A stretch of 64,000 nt of DNA from assembly GCF_004349065.1 (NCBI RefSeq), contig NZ_SMKZ01000002.1, positions 1-64,000 of the forward strand, in the 5' to 3' direction. This DNA comes from Jiangella asiatica (GTDB taxonomy: Bacteria > Actinomycetota > Actinomycetes > Jiangellales > Jiangellaceae). Position numbers and translations under genes: made by a program. Positions 19,017-27,458 of this stretch are shown here, in pieces. The stretch's first letter is position 1, and each line of letters begins with the position of its first letter. The notes under the pieces are model-generated. The model was not told the DNA's origin and made no database searches. It saw nothing but the letters and a program-made list of their open reading frames with translations.

Positions 19017-19721
19017 GTGCGGCTGCTCGTGATCAGACATGCCGATCCCGACTACGCCGCCGACGCGATCACCGAGCGCGGCCGGCGCGAGGCCGATGCA
19101 CTGGCCGCGTGGCTGAGCAGCCAGGACGTGACGCACGTGTTCACCTCGCCGATGGGCCGTGCCCGGCAGACGGCGCGGCCGACCGCCGCCGCCACCGGTC
19201 TTCGTCCGCACGTCCTGCCCTGGACGGCAGAGCTGCGGATGGTCAAGGTCGCCGACTCCCTCGGCGGGGTCGGCCCGGTATGGAACCTGCCCGGGGAGCT
19301 GGTGCGGGGCGGCCGCGACCTGCCCACCACCGTGGACTGGGACCGGCTGCCGGCACTGACCGGGTACGACTTCCGGGCTCGGTTCGAGCAACTGCGACGC
19401 GACTCCGACGCCTTCCTGGCCGAGCTGGGTTATCGGCGCGAGAACGGCGTCTACCGGGCAGCCGCGCCGGACGAGGATGTCGTCGCCGTCTTCTGTCACG
19501 CGGGTTTCGGCCTGGCCTGGCTGGCGCACCTTCTCGCGCTGCCGTTGACCCTGACGTGGTGCGGCCTCTACCTCGCGCCGACCTCGGTCACCACGGTGCT
19601 GATGGAGCGTCGTTCACCTGGTCTGGCCGTCCCGCGCGCCTTGGCCATCGGCGACACATCGCACCTGCGGGCGGCCGGCTTGACGGACAGTACGCGTGGC
19701 CTGACGGCCAACAGCCGTTAG
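19017..19721 (+). CDS. Histidine phosphatase superfamily (phosphoglycerate-mutase-like) protein
   Basis: A 234-residue protein from GTG 19017, chosen because AAAGGTGG sits 6 bases upstream; an in-frame ATG at 18987 would add ten residues. The catalytic N-terminal motif is VIRHADPDY, an RHA variant of the family RHG, with the phosphate-binding arginine in TSPMGRARQTA and the second histidine in VVAVFCHAGFGLAWL. The length suits a small-molecule or sugar phosphatase. It is divergent from the exported metallophosphoesterase, shares the LacI-type operator region, and converges with another metallophosphoesterase gene (4-bp overlap of ends). The substrate is unknown. Confidence 0.82.
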   Translation: MRLLVIRHADPDYAADAITERGRREADALAAWLSSQDVTHVFTSPMGRARQTARPTAAATGLRPHVLPWTAELRMVKVADSLGGVGPVWNLPGELVRGGRDLPTTVDWDRLPALTGYDFRARFEQLRRDSDAFLAELGYRRENGVYRAAAPDEDVVAVFCHAGFGLAWLAHLLALPLTLTWCGLYLAPTSVTTVLMERRSPGLAVPRALAIGDTSHLRAAGLTDSTRGLTANSR

Positions 19722-20569
19722 GCCAGCCCCAGTTGGCGGCTGGGCTCGGCGCCGAACCCCTCGACCACGAGCCGGTCCGGCTCGACGTGACAGATCGCGA
19801 ACGCCGTGCCGCCGCCGTTGACCATCGCGGCGAGGGTGAGGAACGGCCGGCCCTGCCGGTCGGCGAGGTCACCGCGGTGCCGATGCCCGTTCAGGTACCC
19901 GATGACGCTCGGGTGACGGTCCAGCACGCGCAGCACGTCGCCCGCGTTCAGGACGGTGTGCTTCTCCGCCGGCAGGAGCGGCTGGTGGGCGAGGACGATG
20001 ACGCGCTCGCCGTCGTCGTCGGCGGCGGCCAGGCGGGACTCCAGCCAGCGCAGTTGCTCCGGCCCGACGCCGCCGTTCCACGGATGCGCGTTGATCTGTC
20101 CCGAGGCCAGCTGCTCGCGGAGCACCCGGCGCCGTTCCAGCCACCGCGGCGATCCGGTCGGCTGGTCCAGGGCCGCTGACTCGTTGGTGTCGAGGACCAG
20201 GAACCGCACGCCGCCGGCACGGTGTTCGTAGTACGCGGCGGTCATGGACAGGGCCGCCATGACCCCGCGGCGGTCGCCCCGGAAGCTCTGGAGGTCGTGG
20301 TTGCCCAGGACGTGCAGCACGGGGACGCCGGACGTGCGCAGAACGCGCAACAGGGGCGCCAGGTCGGCCGGGTCGCGATCGATCAGGTCGCCGAGCTGGA
20401 CGATGAAGTCCAGGTGCCGGCCTGTGAAGAGCGCCACGGCGTCGTGAAGCCGGCTCAACCCAGCGCGGTAGGCGCGCGGCTGACCGGACACCGGTGGATC
20501 GGCGTCGGCGTACTGACAGTCGGCGACGACTCCGAAGGAGACCATGGCCCGCCGAGAGGCGCGGCTCAC
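19718..20569 (-). CDS. Cytoplasmic metallophosphoesterase (Mn-dependent ADP-ribose/CDP-alcohol diphosphatase-like)
   Basis: A 283-residue calcineurin-like phosphoesterase. Metal motifs: GVVADCQYADAD, QLGDLIDRD, LGNHDLQSF, VLAHQPLLP and GHRHRGDL. The DxQYAD opening and general layout resemble the ADPRibase-Mn/CDP-alcohol pyrophosphatase subgroup. The GTG start at 20569 overlaps the stop of the upstream sulfatase as GTGA, so translation is coupled; a downstream ATG at 20545 is an alternative start. It is last in the lacI-sulfatase-sulfatase operon. No signal peptide is visible. It may release phosphate or a nucleotide from a catabolic intermediate, which is inference. Confidence 0.85.
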   Translation of the reverse strand: MSRASRRAMVSFGVVADCQYADADPPVSGQPRAYRAGLSRLHDAVALFTGRHLDFIVQLGDLIDRDPADLAPLLRVLRTSGVPVLHVLGNHDLQSFRGDRRGVMAALSMTAAYYEHRAGGVRFLVLDTNESAALDQPTGSPRWLERRRVLREQLASGQINAHPWNGGVGPEQLRWLESRLAAADDDGERVIVLAHQPLLPAEKHTVLNAGDVLRVLDRHPSVIGYLNGHRHRGDLADRQGRPFLTLAAMVNGGGTAFAICHVEPDRLVVEGFGAEPSRQLGLA

Positions 20570-21996
20570 GAGTCGAGCGGATCGGGCGCCGCGGCCCTGG
20601 CGGGCTGATGGCCGTAGCGGACGCCGCGCAGGCCGTTGGTCCGCACCCGGGGCGCGAGCTTGCGGCGCCGCACCATCTCACCGGAGGAGGCCACGATGGT
20701 GGGCGTCACCCCCTCGATCCGCTTCACCCAGCCGGCGAGCCGGTCGGCGAGCTCGAGCCGGACCGCGACGTGTTCGTCGTTGTCGATCAGGTTCACCAGC
20801 TCGTACGGATCGAACTCCAGGTCGTACAGCTCACGCTCGACGTACCGGTCTGCCGTTCCGGTGTTTCGTGGATCGGCGTCGGGGGCGGCGACGTAGTACT
20901 TGTACTTGGGTGTGCGCAGGACCCGGCCGACCTCGTTCTCGCCGACCTGGCTGAACCCCTCGCCACCGGCCTCCGGCGCGTGCCCGCCCAGCAGCGGCAC
21001 GAGCGACGAGCCCTGCATGCTGTCCGGCACCTCCAGGCCCGCGGCGTCGAGGAGGGTGGGCACGAGATCCACCGTGTTCACGATCGACGAGATCCGGCCG
21101 CCGCCGCGGAACACCGGGCCGTCGAGGACCATCGGGACCCGGATGGAGGCGTCGTGGCTCGACCGCTTGAACTCCTTGTTGCGGGTGCGGAAGTGAGAGC
21201 CGTGGTCGGACGTGAAGGCGATGATGGTGTCGTCGAGCAGGTCCAGGCTGCGCAGGGCCTCCCGCAGCCGGCCGAGGCACTCGTCCAGGCGCTTGACCTG
21301 CCCCAGGTAGCCGGCCAGCTGGCGGGCCGCGGTTCCGCCCAGCTCGGCCAGATCGGGGGGCATCCAGCGCCCGCCGTAGTACTCGGCGTAGCCCTCGGGC
21401 GCATCGTTGCTGTCGGTCTCGTTCTGCTGGTGCGGCTCGATGAACGAGAGGAACAGGAAGAACGGTTCGCGGTCGTGATCGGCCACGAACCTGATGGCCG
21501 CGTCGGTCAGCGCGTCCGCACGGTATCCAGGCAGGGCCACGGGGTCGTCGTCGTCGTCGAACAGGATGGTCCGGTAGGCGTCGGAGGTGAACTCCAGGAT
21601 GTTGGAGGCGAGCCAGGACGTGTAGCCGGCGCGCTGATCGGCGGGCACCGCGGCCGGGCCGTCGGCCAGGTGCCACTTGCCGATGTAGCCACACGCGTAG
21701 CCCGCGGCACCGAACCGTCTGGCGACGGTGTCCGCATCGGTGGCGAGCGAGAGGTCGTTGCGGTGGACGCCGGTGGCGGTCGGGTACAGCCCGGTCTGCA
21801 ACGACGACCTCGCCGGCGCACACAGCGGATTCGGCGTGATGGCGCACGCGGCATGCGTGCCCTGCAGAGCCATCCGGTCGAGGTTCGGTGTCAGCCGCAG
21901 CGGATTGCCCGCGTAACCGGTGGTGTCCCAGCGCTGCTGGTCGGTGAGGAAGACCACGACGTTGGGTCTGCGGCTGGTACGGTCCGTTTCGCTCAC
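20566..21996 (-). CDS. Type I sulfatase
   Basis: A 476-residue sulfatase. RPNVVVFLTDQQRWDTTGYA is the choline-sulfatase/iduronate-sulfatase style of metal site (DQQ rather than DD). The formylglycine motif is CAPARSSLQTG with Cys59. GKWHLAD, FIEPHQQN and FTSDHGSHF (DHG metal site) follow. The C-terminus is Arg/Pro-rich and probably disordered. It lies 31 bp behind the next sulfatase gene and couples to the metallophosphoesterase through GTGA. It lacks a signal peptide. Its active-site style differs from that of the large arylsulfatases at 12-16 kb, which suggests another sulfate position or sugar. Confidence 0.93.
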   Translation of the reverse strand: MSETDRTSRRPNVVVFLTDQQRWDTTGYAGNPLRLTPNLDRMALQGTHAACAITPNPLCAPARSSLQTGLYPTATGVHRNDLSLATDADTVARRFGAAGYACGYIGKWHLADGPAAVPADQRAGYTSWLASNILEFTSDAYRTILFDDDDDPVALPGYRADALTDAAIRFVADHDREPFFLFLSFIEPHQQNETDSNDAPEGYAEYYGGRWMPPDLAELGGTAARQLAGYLGQVKRLDECLGRLREALRSLDLLDDTIIAFTSDHGSHFRTRNKEFKRSSHDASIRVPMVLDGPVFRGGGRISSIVNTVDLVPTLLDAAGLEVPDSMQGSSLVPLLGGHAPEAGGEGFSQVGENEVGRVLRTPKYKYYVAAPDADPRNTGTADRYVERELYDLEFDPYELVNLIDNDEHVAVRLELADRLAGWVKRIEGVTPTIVASSGEMVRRRKLAPRVRTNGLRGVRYGHQPARAAAPDPLDS

Positions 21997-22027
21997 GGTC
22001 GTGTCCTGTTCGTGGTCGGGTGCGCGT

Positions 22028-23482
22028 TCACCGGGGATCCTGGTGGTGTGGGACGACGTCGGCCGTGGCGATCATGCGATCCAGCAGCCTGACGCGCAGC
22101 TCGTCGATCGCGCCCGCCGCCGCTTGGACATGGATCAGGTTGCGCTGTTCCGCGGGATCCAGCGTGAGATCGTAGAACTCGTCGTCCTCGTACATCCGGC
22201 GCACGTACTTGTATCGGTCTGTTCTGATCATGGTCGCCTTGCCATGTGCGACGGGGTCCTCGCGCTGCAGGCTCATCCGCGGGTAGTAGAGACCCTCGGG
22301 CTCCTGTGGCGAGGCCAGTTCGGCCGCGTGCGTCTCGCTCTCCCGCCGGCCCCCCTCGCACAGCACGTCCGGGCGGTGCTCGTTCGCGCCGTCGCTGATC
22401 AGTGGGAGGAGCGATCGGCCGAAGTGGTCGTAGTCGCGCTCCAGGCCGGCCAGCTCCTCGATGGTGGCGGTCACATCGACGAGCTCGGTGAGCGCATCGG
22501 TGACGCCGACGCGGCCGGCTCGGTCGCGTGGCGGCTTGATGACCAGGGGGACGCGCGTGAGCGAGTCGTCGAACACGTTCTGGGCCTTCTCCGGCAGCCC
22601 GAAGTCGCCCGCGAAGTCGCCGTGGTCGGCGAGCAGGACGATGGCGGTGTCAGGATAACGACCCGACCGCCGAACGGCCTGTACGACCTCGCCGAACATC
22701 GCATCCGTGCGGGTGCACATGTCGTAGTAGGTGGCCCGCAGCTCCCGCCATCGCTCGGGCGGCCAGTCCTCGAGCCCTTGGCGCCGGGCCAGCTCCGTGA
22801 TCGTCCGAGGCTTGTGGTCGCCGGCCGCCGGGCGAGGCAGCGGATCGGGCACGAGCCGTCGGTCGGTGCTGCCGTACCACGGTGCCGCGACGCCATAGGG
22901 GCAATGCGGGGTGAGCAGTGTCAGCACGACACAGAGCGGTTGGTCGACGGGCCGGTTCAGAATCAGGTCGACGGCCGCGTCGACGTGATGACGATCGTCG
23001 TCGACGTCTAGCTCGTCCGGCAACCGGCCAGCATAGAAAGAGTAGTACCCCGGCACATCGGTGCTCGGCCACCACTCCCGCCAGCGCGCGGCCCACGACA
23101 ACCCCGTCGGGCGCTGCTGGTTCTCGACACGCACGTCGACCGACCCGTCGATGGCGCGCGGCGACAGCATGTCGTTCTTCCCTGCCCACCACACGAAGTA
23201 GCCGGCCTCGCGCAAGCGCCGCAGCAGGTTGGGCTCGTCCTCGCGCAGCAGGTGGTGCTGCGTACGGTGGCCGCGGACGTGTGGGTACCAGCCTGTCAGC
23301 ACCGAGCACCGGCTGGGTACGCAGATCGGGTTCTGGCAGAACGCTCGGGAGAAGGAGACCGCGTCCGACTCCACCAGCCGGTCCACCTGGGGCGTGGCCA
23401 CCACGGGATTGTGGTGGCCCAGCGCGTCGCCGCGCCACTCGTCGGCCACGAAGATGATCAGGTCCGGACGGGAGGTGGTCAC
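22028..23482 (-). CDS. Type I sulfatase translationally coupled to lacI
   Basis: A 484-residue sulfatase. GTG 23482 overlaps the lacI stop as GTGA; longer upstream readings are antisense to the regulator and were rejected. Motifs: RPDLIIFVADEWRGDALGHH (variant DEW metal site), NPICVPSRCSVLTG (Cys54 is the formylglycine residue), AGKNDM where most sulfatases have GKWH, LTPHCPYGVAAP and LLADHGDFAGDFG. The GKND/DEW combination marks a distinct sulfatase subgroup. It is the second gene of the lacI operon and has no export signal. Confidence 0.9.
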   Translation of the reverse strand: MTTSRPDLIIFVADEWRGDALGHHNPVVATPQVDRLVESDAVSFSRAFCQNPICVPSRCSVLTGWYPHVRGHRTQHHLLREDEPNLLRRLREAGYFVWWAGKNDMLSPRAIDGSVDVRVENQQRPTGLSWAARWREWWPSTDVPGYYSFYAGRLPDELDVDDDRHHVDAAVDLILNRPVDQPLCVVLTLLTPHCPYGVAAPWYGSTDRRLVPDPLPRPAAGDHKPRTITELARRQGLEDWPPERWRELRATYYDMCTRTDAMFGEVVQAVRRSGRYPDTAIVLLADHGDFAGDFGLPEKAQNVFDDSLTRVPLVIKPPRDRAGRVGVTDALTELVDVTATIEELAGLERDYDHFGRSLLPLISDGANEHRPDVLCEGGRRESETHAAELASPQEPEGLYYPRMSLQREDPVAHGKATMIRTDRYKYVRRMYEDDEFYDLTLDPAEQRNLIHVQAAAGAIDELRVRLLDRMIATADVVPHHQDPR

Positions 23483-24582
23483 CGGCCGGGACCCCCCGCC
23501 TGGTCCGCGCTGCGGTCCCGGCTGGACGACCTGACGATCAGCTCCCACGGCCGCTCGATGATCCGGCCCGGCTGACCCGGCTCGTCGATCCTCGCGAAGA
23601 GACGTTCGACCGAGGCGTCCGCGGATCGGGTGGGGTCTCCCACCGAGGTGAGGGACGGCTCGATCCGCTCGCCCTCCTCGGTGTTGCCGACACCCATCAC
23701 GGACAGCCGGCCCGGAACGTCGATACCCAGACGATGTGCCGCCCACACCGTGGCGACGGCACCGCGGTCGGTCATCGAGAGGACCGCCTCGGGCAGATCC
23801 GTTCGCAGCAGCCTGGTCGTCACCTCATACATGTCCTCGCGCCGGTTGCTGGTGGTGATCGGCTCCGGGTCGAGCTGGTGCCTGGCGAGGGCTTCCACCG
23901 CGCCGGCCAGCCGCGCGGCATGGTCGGCCATCTGGCGGTGCTGGGCCAGGATGCGGATCTTTTGATGCCCCTGCTCGACCAGGTGATCGACGGCCGCCGC
24001 GAGAGCCGCCTTCTCGCCGTGCCTGACGACGTCGAATCCGTGGGGCCGCATCGTCTCCGAGTGCACGACGAGACTCAGCCCGGCGGCCGCCAGAGCACGG
24101 ATGACTCGTGTCTCCAGGTGCTGGGTGCCGAGCATGATTGCGCCGTCGACCATGCCGGACTGCAACAGCGTCGCGACGCGCCGGCCCGATGCCGTGTCGC
24201 GGAACGGCAGGTGCACGACGCCGTAGTCACGCCGGTCGGAGAGCTCTTCCATCTGCTCGCTGATCGCGTCGACCCACGGTGTCATGGGCCCGTGCCAGAC
24301 CAGGGCCACCAGCTCCGTGCGTTCTTTGCGCAACGCGCGAGCGGTGCGGTTGCGCCGGTAGCCGACCTTCTCCGCGGCGGCGAGGACCTTGCTCCGCGTC
24401 GGCTCCGGAACCCCCGAGCGTCTGTTGGCGCGACCGCTGACCACGTAGGAGACCGTCGTGATCGAGACGCCCGCCAGCTCGGCGACGTCCTTGAGCGTCG
24501 GAGGCCGCCGGGGCTGCGCCGGCTCGGTGGTTTTGATCCTGGTCTCCTTCTCGAGGACGGCCTCAGCAGGGTCCGTGCACAT
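23479..24582 (-). CDS. LacI-family transcriptional repressor, probable regulator of the locus
   Basis: A 367-residue regulator from ATG 24582. Its DNA-binding helix-turn-helix is PTLKDVAELAGVSITTVSYV with the hinge region AAAEKVGYRRNRTARALRK. The periplasmic-binding-protein-like core follows (VDGAIMLGTQHLETRVIRAL, LSVMGVGNTEEGERIEPSLT). An in-frame ATG at 24687 would add 35 poorly protein-like residues; neither start has a strong ribosome site, so the start is uncertain. It heads the operon with two sulfatases and a metallophosphoesterase. A LacI-type palindrome lies over its own start region, and similar sites precede the ABC importer, the sulfatase/GH2 operon and the phosphatases, so autorepression and local control are likely. 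The inducer is unknown. Confidence 0.9.
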   Translation of the reverse strand: MCTDPAEAVLEKETRIKTTEPAQPRRPPTLKDVAELAGVSITTVSYVVSGRANRRSGVPEPTRSKVLAAAEKVGYRRNRTARALRKERTELVALVWHGPMTPWVDAISEQMEELSDRRDYGVVHLPFRDTASGRRVATLLQSGMVDGAIMLGTQHLETRVIRALAAAGLSLVVHSETMRPHGFDVVRHGEKAALAAAVDHLVEQGHQKIRILAQHRQMADHAARLAGAVEALARHQLDPEPITTSNRREDMYEVTTRLLRTDLPEAVLSMTDRGAVATVWAAHRLGIDVPGRLSVMGVGNTEEGERIEPSLTSVGDPTRSADASVERLFARIDEPGQPGRIIERPWELIVRSSSRDRSADQAGGPGR

Positions 24583-24690
24583 TATCTCGCGCTGGGTGGG
24601 CGACCGCCGGATTCGCGACGGTGCTCGTTCCAGCCGTAGGGCGCTGACGAGGACGAAAAGCGCGGCGCTCCCTCGCACCGTCGTCATCGG

Positions 24691-24739
24691 TTGGTTAATC
24701 GTTTGGCCAGAGTCTAGGGGATTCGGGAGGCGAAGTGAA
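24691..24739 (-). promoter_or_regulatory. lacI promoter with overlapping LacI operator
   Basis: On the minus strand, a -35-like TTCACT (24734-24739) and -10 TAGACT (24711-24716) are separated by 17 bases. The operator TTGGTTAATCGTTTGGCCAG (24691-24710) covers the expected start site, a typical autorepression layout. Confidence 0.65.
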
Positions 24740-24777
24740 GCCTGCGTGGCCGGAACGGATCGGTCGACTCGAACGCC

Positions 24778-24815
24778 TTGACAACCCCAGCATAGTGGTT
24801 AATCGTTTGGCCCAC
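24778..24815 (+). promoter_or_regulatory. ABC importer promoter with overlapping LacI operator
   Basis: A consensus -35 TTGACA at 24778-24783. The palindrome 24795-24815 (core GTGGTTAATCGTTTGGCC) covers the position where the -10 should be (TAATCG, 16 bases from the -35). It is almost identical to the lacI operator about 90 bases away, so the two may be bridged by one repressor. Confidence 0.7.
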
Positions 24816-24941
24816 AGCTCAACATTTCCGTCCGAGATCCATCCGTCTCCGGATGAGCGGTTCACCTCTCCGATCCCCGCAGTGGTCGCCTCGCGACGAG
24901 TGGGAGAGGGACGTCACCGGCACACCGCGAAGGGGAAAGTC

Positions 24942-26477
24942 ATGAAGGCCACGCCACGGAGTCGGGGCGAGCTGTCCAGGCGACGCCTGCTGGGGATGGG
25001 ATTCGGCCTGGCAGGGCTGGCCGCCGCCGGCTGCCAGGTCAAGGTCGACGACGATGCTGCGCCCCGGCCGGCCGCCACGGTGTCGATACCCGATCCACAG
25101 CTCGAGCTGCCGGACGGGGATCTCACCTTCCGATGGGTCGACAGCGGGTCGCTGAAGGCGCTGTTCAACGAGGCTGTCCTCGAGGCGTACCACGAGAAGC
25201 ACCCCAACGTTACGACCGACTACACCGGCCAGGGCTGGCCGACGGTCAACGACACCGTCACCTTGGGCATCAGGAACGGCACCGCGCCGGACATCTTCGC
25301 CATGCCGCAGTCGGTACCGCCGGCGACCGCGGTGGAGGAAGGCTGGGTACAGCCGATCGACGATCTGATCCCCGACTTCGACGCCTGGCGGGAGCAGTGG
25401 CCGGCGGACGCTCTCGTGCCCGGTGAGCACATCTTCGACGGCAAGGTCTACACGCTTCCGCTGGGAAGCAGCCTCGTGCTCAGCCAGTTGCTGATCTACG
25501 ACGTGGCCGTCCTCGAAAGCGCCGGCGTCGACCCGGAGCGGGACCTGGGCTCGTGGGACCAGATGCGCGCCGCGGCGCGGACGGTGACCCAGCAGGGCGG
25601 TGGGGACGTGTTCGGACTCATCATCCCCGGCGGACAGCGCATCGGCCGGATCGTGATGGAGCTCGCCGTGAGTGCCGGCTGGCGGTCGTCGGAGACCATC
25701 TGGGGCTTCGACTTCAGCACGGGGGAGTACGCCTTCGATGCGCCGGAGATCATGGCGGCGCTGGAGCATCTTCGGGCCTTCGAGGCCGACGGCAGCCTGT
25801 TCCCCGGCTCCTTGACCTTCAAGAACGACGACGTGGTCGGCCGGATGCCGAACGGCGTGGCCGGCATGACGTTCCACGGGAACTACTACGTCGCGGAGTG
25901 GAAGCAGGGCTCGCCCGGGTGGGAGTTCGGGTTCGCCGGACAGCCTCCGCAGGAGGAGGGCGGCGCCGTCTTCGAGCCGTACCAGGCGCTGGGCAACAAC
26001 AACGTCTGGGTCTACGCCGACACGCCGTATCCGACCATAGCGGCCGACCTGCTCTCCTACGTCGGCTCGGTGGAAGGGCAGACCCAGCTGGTGCGGATGA
26101 CCAGTGGCCTGCTCCAGTCGGTCATCCCCGAGGCGAACGAGGCGGCCCAGGGGTTCGACCTGGACCCGCACGGTGTCAAGTCCGCCGAGCTGGCCCGCGA
26201 GCAGATGCGCAAGTGCCCGATCCCGTCGGCGCGCAACCCGGAGGTCTCGGCCGCGCTGGTCGAGGCACAGACGATCAAGCCCGACTTCAACGAGCTGGTC
26301 CAGGGCGTCTTCACCGGCGACATCACCGACGCGGCGAAGGCATTCGCCGAGTACAACGCCACACTGAACCGCTCCCTGGACGAGTCCATCGCCGAAGCCC
26401 GTGCCAAGGGAGCCGACATCTCCCGCGACGACTGGGTCTTCACCGACTGGGACCCCACCCAGGACTACACCGCCTAG
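24942..26477 (+). CDS. Carbohydrate ABC transporter substrate-binding lipoprotein
   Basis: A 511-residue extracellular solute-binding protein (family 1). ATG 24942 was chosen: AAGGGGAAAG precedes it and a Tat-lipoprotein signal follows (RRRLLGMGFGLAGLAAAGC, lipobox AAGC), whereas the longer reading starts upstream of the promoter and operator. The mature protein shows the usual bilobal pattern: LTFRWVDSGSL, APDIFAMPQSVPPATAVEEG, and the Asn/Gly-rich NGVAGMTFHGNYYVAEW. It is first in the operon with two permeases (18 bp to the next gene). It captures the oligosaccharide that the sulfatases and GH2 are inferred to process. Confidence 0.92.
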   Translation: MKATPRSRGELSRRRLLGMGFGLAGLAAAGCQVKVDDDAAPRPAATVSIPDPQLELPDGDLTFRWVDSGSLKALFNEAVLEAYHEKHPNVTTDYTGQGWPTVNDTVTLGIRNGTAPDIFAMPQSVPPATAVEEGWVQPIDDLIPDFDAWREQWPADALVPGEHIFDGKVYTLPLGSSLVLSQLLIYDVAVLESAGVDPERDLGSWDQMRAAARTVTQQGGGDVFGLIIPGGQRIGRIVMELAVSAGWRSSETIWGFDFSTGEYAFDAPEIMAALEHLRAFEADGSLFPGSLTFKNDDVVGRMPNGVAGMTFHGNYYVAEWKQGSPGWEFGFAGQPPQEEGGAVFEPYQALGNNNVWVYADTPYPTIAADLLSYVGSVEGQTQLVRMTSGLLQSVIPEANEAAQGFDLDPHGVKSAELAREQMRKCPIPSARNPEVSAALVEAQTIKPDFNELVQGVFTGDITDAAKAFAEYNATLNRSLDESIAEARAKGADISRDDWVFTDWDPTQDYTA

Positions 26478-26495
26478 GAGATACGAGGCCGATCC

Positions 26496-27452
26496 GTGTC
26501 CGTCACCCAGCCACGCCGATCCAGCCGGGACTGGAGCCGCTTCGCCACGCCCGCGTGGTGCTACGCCTTCATGCTGCCCGCGCTGGTGCTGGCCGCGTTG
26601 TTCACCTTCTACCCGATGGTCATGTCGTGGGTGTACTCGACCGTCGACTGGAACGGCTTCTCGTCCGACATCGAGTTCGTCGGCCTGGCCAACTACCGCG
26701 AGCTGATGAGTGACGGACTGTTCTGGGACGCGTTCGGGCGATCACTGATCTTCGTCCTGGTGGGCACCCCGTTGCGGGTTATCGGAGCGCTCCTCGTCGC
26801 GATCGTGCTCAACCAGCAGGCGCTCAAGCTGAGCCCCGCGTTCCGGACGATGTTCTTCATGCCCGTCGTGACGACGGCGGCGATCGTCGGCATCGTCATG
26901 ACCTTCATCTTCGGTCCCTACGGCGGGCCGTTGAACGAGGTTCTCGTGAGCCTGGACGTGGTCGACGCGCCGGTCGACTTCCTCGGCGACAGCGACACCG
27001 CCATCTGGGCCGTGCTGCTGACCCACACATGGAAGAACTTCGGCATCACCATGATCTACTGGCTGGCCGCCCTGCAGACCGTTCCGCAGAGCTACTACGA
27101 GGCAGCCAAGGTCGACGGCGCCGGCGCATTCGCCCTGCTCCGCCACATCACGCTGCCCGTGTTGCTGCCCTTCGCCGTGGTGATCATCGTGCTGACGGCG
27201 AACGAGAACCTGCACGCGTTCGCGCTCGTGCAGGCCATGACCGCGGGCGGGCCCTTCTTCAGTACCCAGGTGATCGAGGTGTACATCTACCAGACCGCGT
27301 TCGCGGCCGACGCCACCGGCGGGGGCGTGCCACGGCTGGGCTACGCCTCGGCGGCCGGCTGCTTCTTCGGCACGGCCGCGCTCGTCCTCGCCCTGATCCA
27401 GGGCATCGCGGTCCGCCAGACATCCCGTATGCGCAAGCAGCTGAAGGCGTGA
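26496..27452 (+). CDS. Carbohydrate ABC transporter permease (MalF/UgpA-like)
   Basis: A 318-residue inner-membrane permease with a GTG start at 26496 and a short GAGATACGAGG region upstream. Six hydrophobic segments are visible, starting with AWCYAFMLPALVLAALFTFY. The EAA loop YYEAAKVDGAGAFALLRHITLP (about residues 203-224) couples to the ATPase. The partner permease follows 6 bp later. No ATP-binding gene is present; in actinomycetes such importers usually share a chromosomal MsiK-type ATPase, which would lie elsewhere. Confidence 0.92.
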   Translation: MSVTQPRRSSRDWSRFATPAWCYAFMLPALVLAALFTFYPMVMSWVYSTVDWNGFSSDIEFVGLANYRELMSDGLFWDAFGRSLIFVLVGTPLRVIGALLVAIVLNQQALKLSPAFRTMFFMPVVTTAAIVGIVMTFIFGPYGGPLNEVLVSLDVVDAPVDFLGDSDTAIWAVLLTHTWKNFGITMIYWLAALQTVPQSYYEAAKVDGAGAFALLRHITLPVLLPFAVVIIVLTANENLHAFALVQAMTAGGPFFSTQVIEVYIYQTAFAADATGGGVPRLGYASAAGCFFGTAALVLALIQGIAVRQTSRMRKQLKA

Positions 27453-27458
27453 GAGCCG

